Assembly (NCBI GenBank): GCA_001630475.1
Contig: KV419403.1
Location: forward strand, 788,159 to 852,158
DNA: 64,000 bases
From: Sistotremastrum niveocremeum HHB9708
Taxonomy: Eukaryota > Basidiomycota > Agaricomycetes > Sistotremastrales > Sistotremastraceae
Direction of reading: 5' to 3'
This document shows, piece after piece, positions 59,847 through 64,000 of this stretch. A program made the position numbers and the translations under genes. The stretch's first letter is position 1. Every line of letters starts with the position of its first letter. Below the pieces are notes generated by a model. The model saw only the letters and a program-made list of their open reading frames with translations, had not been told where the DNA came from and made no database searches.

Positions 59847-60889
59847 CTAGCGATCAGAACCTTTGAAGGACGACCATTTCGAACTCAACCACTTCTCAGC
59901 ACGAAATATAAAAGTGTCTGTCATTCGTTCCTGAGTGCGATTCCATCCGAGTCGCATGGCCTAGGAAACAAGAATCACTGAATCATAGTCCTAGCAGCTA
60001 ATGATGATGATAGACCACATACCTCTCGAAGCACTGCGTACAGGTGATCAGGATTGCCCGTCTCACATTCCATATATTTCGCAGCCCCCATTTCTCTTGC
60101 TACTCGCTCTCCTTCTTCTGGGAGAATTGGGCCTCCTCCTGGGGTCGAAAACATTTGATGCATTGTCTCTGGATCTGATCTTGATTGCGTCTGATAGCCA
60201 ACAAGTAGAAGGACTGATTTTGGATATTCACTCTCAAAAGCCATGGCGCGTTGTTTGGGTTTAGAGAACACTGTTTGCGAGGCCTCCCGCACCTCTTGAA
60301 AGGAAGCTCGAGAGACGACGCTGAAATAAAGGATCACAACTGAGACGGCTATGTTCATAGCCTCTGGTGAAGAGTTAATTTCCATGAGAAACTCTGACAA
60401 CCGCGATAGATGAACTTACCGTTGTCTCTCCTGTCACAGTAATAGAAACTCGCCTGACTGCTTGGAACTCTCATTGGTCTGCCCCATCTTGATTCTATGA
60501 ATTCCTTCTGTGGACAACACCACAAATCGAACTTAACTAGCCTATGTATGCCATCAAATAACTGGAATAACCATACGGGATTGTGAGATCCTTGGGATTG
60601 AGTCGTGAGGCATGCGTACCTCGGCACTTTCAGGATCGTCCGAATGGCCATGATAGGCGTTCCTTTCCAATTCCTCGAGCAAATCCATCCAGAACTACCA
60701 ATTTTATAAGATTGACATGAGCTCCTCTCACGAACCTGGGCGTACGTATGGGAAATCACCCAATTCAGGCAGCCTGATAGATAAAGGGACGGTTGCAGGC
60801 AATTCAAGAGTTTGAAGACCAATGTTGAACTCGATCGGAGGAGGCGGATGTGAAGAGTTTTGTCCTTCAGGTTGCGAGCCCGAGCTCAT
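59847..60889 (-). CDS. R6: Rho-derived GTPase-like protein, motifs lost
   Basis: Exons 60746-60889, 60620-60694, 60420-60561, 60023-60363 and 59847-59960 give 271 residues. Exon 3 carries the clearest form of the family box, LVKFDLWCCPQKEFIESRWG, where Rho proteins have LFDTAGQEDYDRLRPLSY. Exon 4: VVILYFSVVSRASFQEVRE aligns almost residue for residue with Rho FLVCFSVVSPSSFENVKE, followed by LLLVGYQTQSRSDPETM, PILPEEGERVAREMGAAKY and MECETGN. The tail is AMRLGWNRTQERMTDTF...KWSSFKGSDR, with no CaaX. Exons 3 and 5 equal those of R5 in length (142 and 114 bases). No frame damage; probably functional as a non-GTP-binding protein. Confidence 0.87.
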
Positions 60890-60897
60890 CACTTCAT
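60889..60897 (-). promoter_or_regulatory. Minimal uORF overlapping the R6 start
   Basis: ATG AAG TGA, with the final A being the first base of the main ATG. Equivalent to the uORF at R5. Confidence 0.5.
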
Positions 60898-62976
60898 GAG
60901 ACGTGGGAGGGGGCTTTGGGCTTGAGAGGGAGCAGCGCGATACGAGAGGTCAAAAGGGATGAGAACTAGGGTTAAGGCACCATAGCAACCATTCCATGCA
61001 AGAGATGGCGCCGACACCGCCATACCCATAAAAGTATGAGAGACGTTCTCACAGCGGGCCGGACGCAAAAATCTCCAGATATACTGCTGAGGTTATGATG
61101 AGATTCTGCCCAATCAATTCGGTCGTCCTTCACTTCGAGATCGGCCCAATTTCAACATATTCCCTGAAAGTCCACTGTTCTCAGCATTTTTTCCAACATG
61201 TGTATTCTCCTAAAGGAACACAAGCTCACAATGTTCCCACCATCCACTCTTGGTGAAAAGGGGTCCAGGGTCCGCTGTGTCTTCTTCATATCTCGCTGTC
61301 GTTGAGGTGGCACAATGGAAGCATGAGCAATTTGATTGAGGTAGAAGGCCTGAACCTTCAAAAACCTTGTCGAAGACAAGGTGTGTCTTTGTGACCTGAG
61401 CCCGGCAGAGCCAACTCATTTTTGAGAAATTCCGAGGGAAGTTTCACTGAATGCAGTCAATCCAAGGGACTACAAATTTCACGTTCGTACGTTCAACGCT
61501 AGGCGTTGAGCCGTATGCCGCATGGGCGAACTTGTGGGCGAACCGAGAACACCAGGCCATTACGTCAGCAGAAAGTTTTCTCCTCACGCCTTGCCTCAGG
61601 CGAATCATCCATCACCTGTCGACGATGCGGCCGTGTGCTCCTGTACCGTAAACGCATGATTCGCAACATCCTTCCCCTTCCTCCTGTTTTCTCTGTCTGA
61701 AAATCGATATTATTAAGGGAACGCTGGCTTGACCGACGGACGGAGTCGAAAATGGCCTTGCCTGCTTCTGGTTTCTGTCGACACTTTCGGATGCAACTCA
61801 TCACACACTGGGCTATATAACTTCCTTGATTAATTCACATGCACAGAATTCTTGGTCTATTCGCCCTGACGAATGTCTCGATCGGCTTCAGAGTGATACT
61901 CAGAGAACACGTCGCGTCTCATAATCTCACGGAAGTTAGTTACTGACATCGCACGAATCTAGCCCAAGAGCATGAGTGGCTTGGTTGAAGAGAGATCGTG
62001 TGTCTGCCATGGTATGTCACTCCTCACGCTGTACCTTATTTCTTCGCATCTTGATTCTTATTCAGATGTCTAGCAGATGGTCCGAAGTTACATATCAATG
62101 GTTCCCCCGCTGAACCGCGCATTGTCAACGGGGAGACAACCGACCCATGGACCCTCTCATCACTCTGAGGCTTTGTTTTCAATGAAATCTAACATAGTGA
62201 GGAGTCCGAATATTCGAGCTGCCAGCTCACAACTACTTCAACGTTTAGGTTACGAACCTATTATCTTAGTTTAAACGACGCTCTTAAACACACTTCATCG
62301 TCCCCAGGTCCTTATCCAAGACTCATTCATCTGACATACGTATTTTCGGTCCCACGGCCTAATAAACCGAAAGCGATGCCTACTCCTCGGTCATTAAATA
62401 GGACAACCCGCTTGAGGCATTGGCCAATGGAGCCTCAGCGAAGTCATTCACATCATCTTCTCAGCTGCATAATAAGTGGCCATCGTAGATCTCCGCGAGC
62501 GATTTACCTCGGATTCAAGTTCCAAGTGCTTTATTTTGTCTCGCAAAGCAAATTCTAGTGTACTGTTTTTCTCGAGGGCTGGGTTTCACTGTTACTGTGA
62601 CTACTATTAAGAGTAATCCTGTTAGCAAAGTTCACCTTTGTTCTAAATACACCGATCAACGTACACACAGCAGCGAATTTAGTCGGATAAGAAGACCGGC
62701 TTTTCCGGCCGCCATCGATCGCTGGGAACGCCGGGCCGATCACGGTTCCAGCTTCTGCCGAAATCAACGACGCGTCCGAGTCTGTTGCGCAGCTGCGGTC
62801 ACTTTCGTTCAGTCGTCCCAACCAGATTGAAGCTGGAGACGCTTCCTATATCCTCTGATTCTGGTCTGTAGTTCACGGCGGGACCTTAAAGCTCTCAAAC
62901 CAATCCAAGAACCCTTGAAAACTGAAGCAGGTTTGTCCCCACTTTTTCAGCATCTGCGAAAGCTTCAGCTCACAGG
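60898..62976. other. Duplicated R6 promoter and gene-free stretch
   Basis: 60898 to about 61380 matches the R5 upstream region in inverted orientation. 61380-62976 contains short frames only; none shows splice structure or a recognisable motif. Confidence 0.5.
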
Positions 62977-64000
62977 TTGCTTAGCATGATATCAAGCGCG
63001 CCTGGACTCGTGCTGGGAGGGAGTGAAGAAGGAATCCAACTAGGTCGAGGGTTGGAGGAAGGCCATGCTCGGTGGAACGGACTAGACAATGGCAGCCACA
63101 CGACAACGGAAGCCGACGAAAAGCGGGACAGTCATTCATATTCTGAACTCCTCACCGCGAAGCCGCTCGTACCCAGCCCCTTAACATATAGTGCGTATCT
63201 CTCTGCTCCACGTCTTGAATGCTGAATCAACGCGATTTAGAGCAAATCCCGACTGCTTCCACGACTATATTCGAGGCGTTCAAATACGATACGCTTTCGT
63301 GGTACACAAGTGGTCGTAATGTACGTTGTCTCCAGATTCCCATTACTATATCCCTCACTTAAATCATAGGGTACCGAAACCTCCCCTCCAAAGCCTACCA
63401 GAACAGACCGTTTCGTCTTTTATCTTATGTTTTGGTACTTCATCACGCGTCGCATCACACTTCAACTCGCATCCGGTCATTCTTTGATCGTCGTATATCC
63501 TCCTAAAAATGGCTCAAAGAAACGGAACCTCTTAGAATGGCTCATCGACACGATCTTTTCGGCGCTTGAAAAGCTCCTCGGGGCTCTGCGATCTGATATC
63601 GTAAAGAAGGTAAGGGTTCTGTTGTCTGAACGAGAATCACGCTTATATTTTCTGATAGCGGATTGAGGAGATCAGAGTGAAAGAAGGTGTTATTGTTGAA
63701 GCTCATCTAAAGGATAAAATCGACGACATGTATTATGTGCATATTCTTGCGACAGACCCGGAATATCAAGGACAAGGGCACGGTGGGACTTTGCTTGATA
63801 TAATTGGAGATAAGGTTCGTATTTCTCTCTTGTAGAGTCTGTGCTATGCTTACTCTATGTCTTTGTAGGCGGATGCGGAGGGACGCGATGCATGGTTGAC
63901 ATCGAGCGGACCGCACAACGTTCCGTTCTATAATTTACATGGGTACGAAACGGTGGCCGAGATAAAGCTTGGGGAGGACGATCCAACTTGGCAGAAGGGC
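62977..64000 (+). CDS. GNAT-family N-acetyltransferase, copy 3, cut by window edge
   Basis: Five exons (62977-63190, 63241-63320, 63370-63609, 63659-63814, 63869 to the edge) match copies 1 and 2 in order and phase; the 80-base exon is conserved exactly. Motif A is ILATDPEYQGQGHGGTLL, with the classic Q-x-x-G-x-G/H core, and motif B is WLTSSGPHNVPFYNLHGYET. The N-terminal part is divergent (YFITRRITLQLASGHSLIVV is the best-conserved block) and the acidic/basic spacer is different. About 50 C-terminal residues should lie beyond the window. Start at 62977 or Met 62986. It is the most divergent of the three, so the oldest split. Confidence 0.82.

Overview
The window is nuclear DNA of a filamentous or yeast-like fungus, most probably a basidiomycete (Agaricomycotina). 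The evidence is spliceosomal introns of about 45-60 bases with GTRNGT donors and CTRAY branch sites in almost every gene, a fungal-specific Zn2Cys6 regulator, a PTR2/POT peptide transporter, and large families of F-box/LRR-like, G-domain and GNAT genes of the kind common in Agaricomycetes. The species cannot be named from the sequence. An 805-base run of N (29498-30302) is an assembly gap. No transposon, LTR element, rRNA, tRNA or CRISPR array was recognised.

Layout. 1-2.3 kb: a truncated F-box gene and a complete pyroglutamyl-peptidase I gene. 4.2-6.3 kb: a long disordered protein. 9.6-13.6 kb: two F-box/LRR-like genes, one carrying an in-frame stop. 14.6-15.8 kb: a four-exon gene for a secreted protein with 15 copies of a His/Arg-rich 17-residue repeat, each ending in Arg-Arg; its reading frame was recovered by translating the antisense repeat region. 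16.2-18.3 kb: an unknown gene and a four-helix MARVEL-like membrane protein. 19.0-24.9 kb: a conserved core of a Zn2Cys6 transcription factor (11 exons) and RNA polymerase II subunit RPB7 (6 exons). 25.3-40.1 kb: a run of further F-box genes of two subfamilies, one split across the gap and flanked by an 86-bp inverted repeat.

32.6-64 kb is an accessory region dominated by two duplicated families. The first (six copies, here called R1-R6) descends from Rho-type small GTPases but has lost the P-loop, DTAG, TKxD and SAL nucleotide-binding motifs and the CaaX tail. It has gained its own conserved blocks: a WCCP-type box and, in several copies, a C-terminal RLGWN box. All copies share the same five-exon architecture. 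The second (three copies) is a GNAT acetyltransferase with a long N-terminal region. Twice a Rho-like gene and a GNAT gene lie tail to tail with only 340-470 bases between their stops, and the two arrangements are inverted duplicates of each other. A GPTGCGKTT-type G-domain gene and a POT transporter sit among them.

How the genes may work together: the core genes (RPB7, transcription factor, peptidase, transporter) are ordinary. The repetitive secreted protein looks like a precursor cut by Kex2 at Arg-Arg and trimmed by an X-Ala/X-Pro dipeptidyl peptidase, the logic of yeast alpha-factor. The F-box, Rho-like and GNAT families look like lineage-specific birth-and-death families. A shared function for the Rho-like/GNAT pairs is inferred from gene order only.
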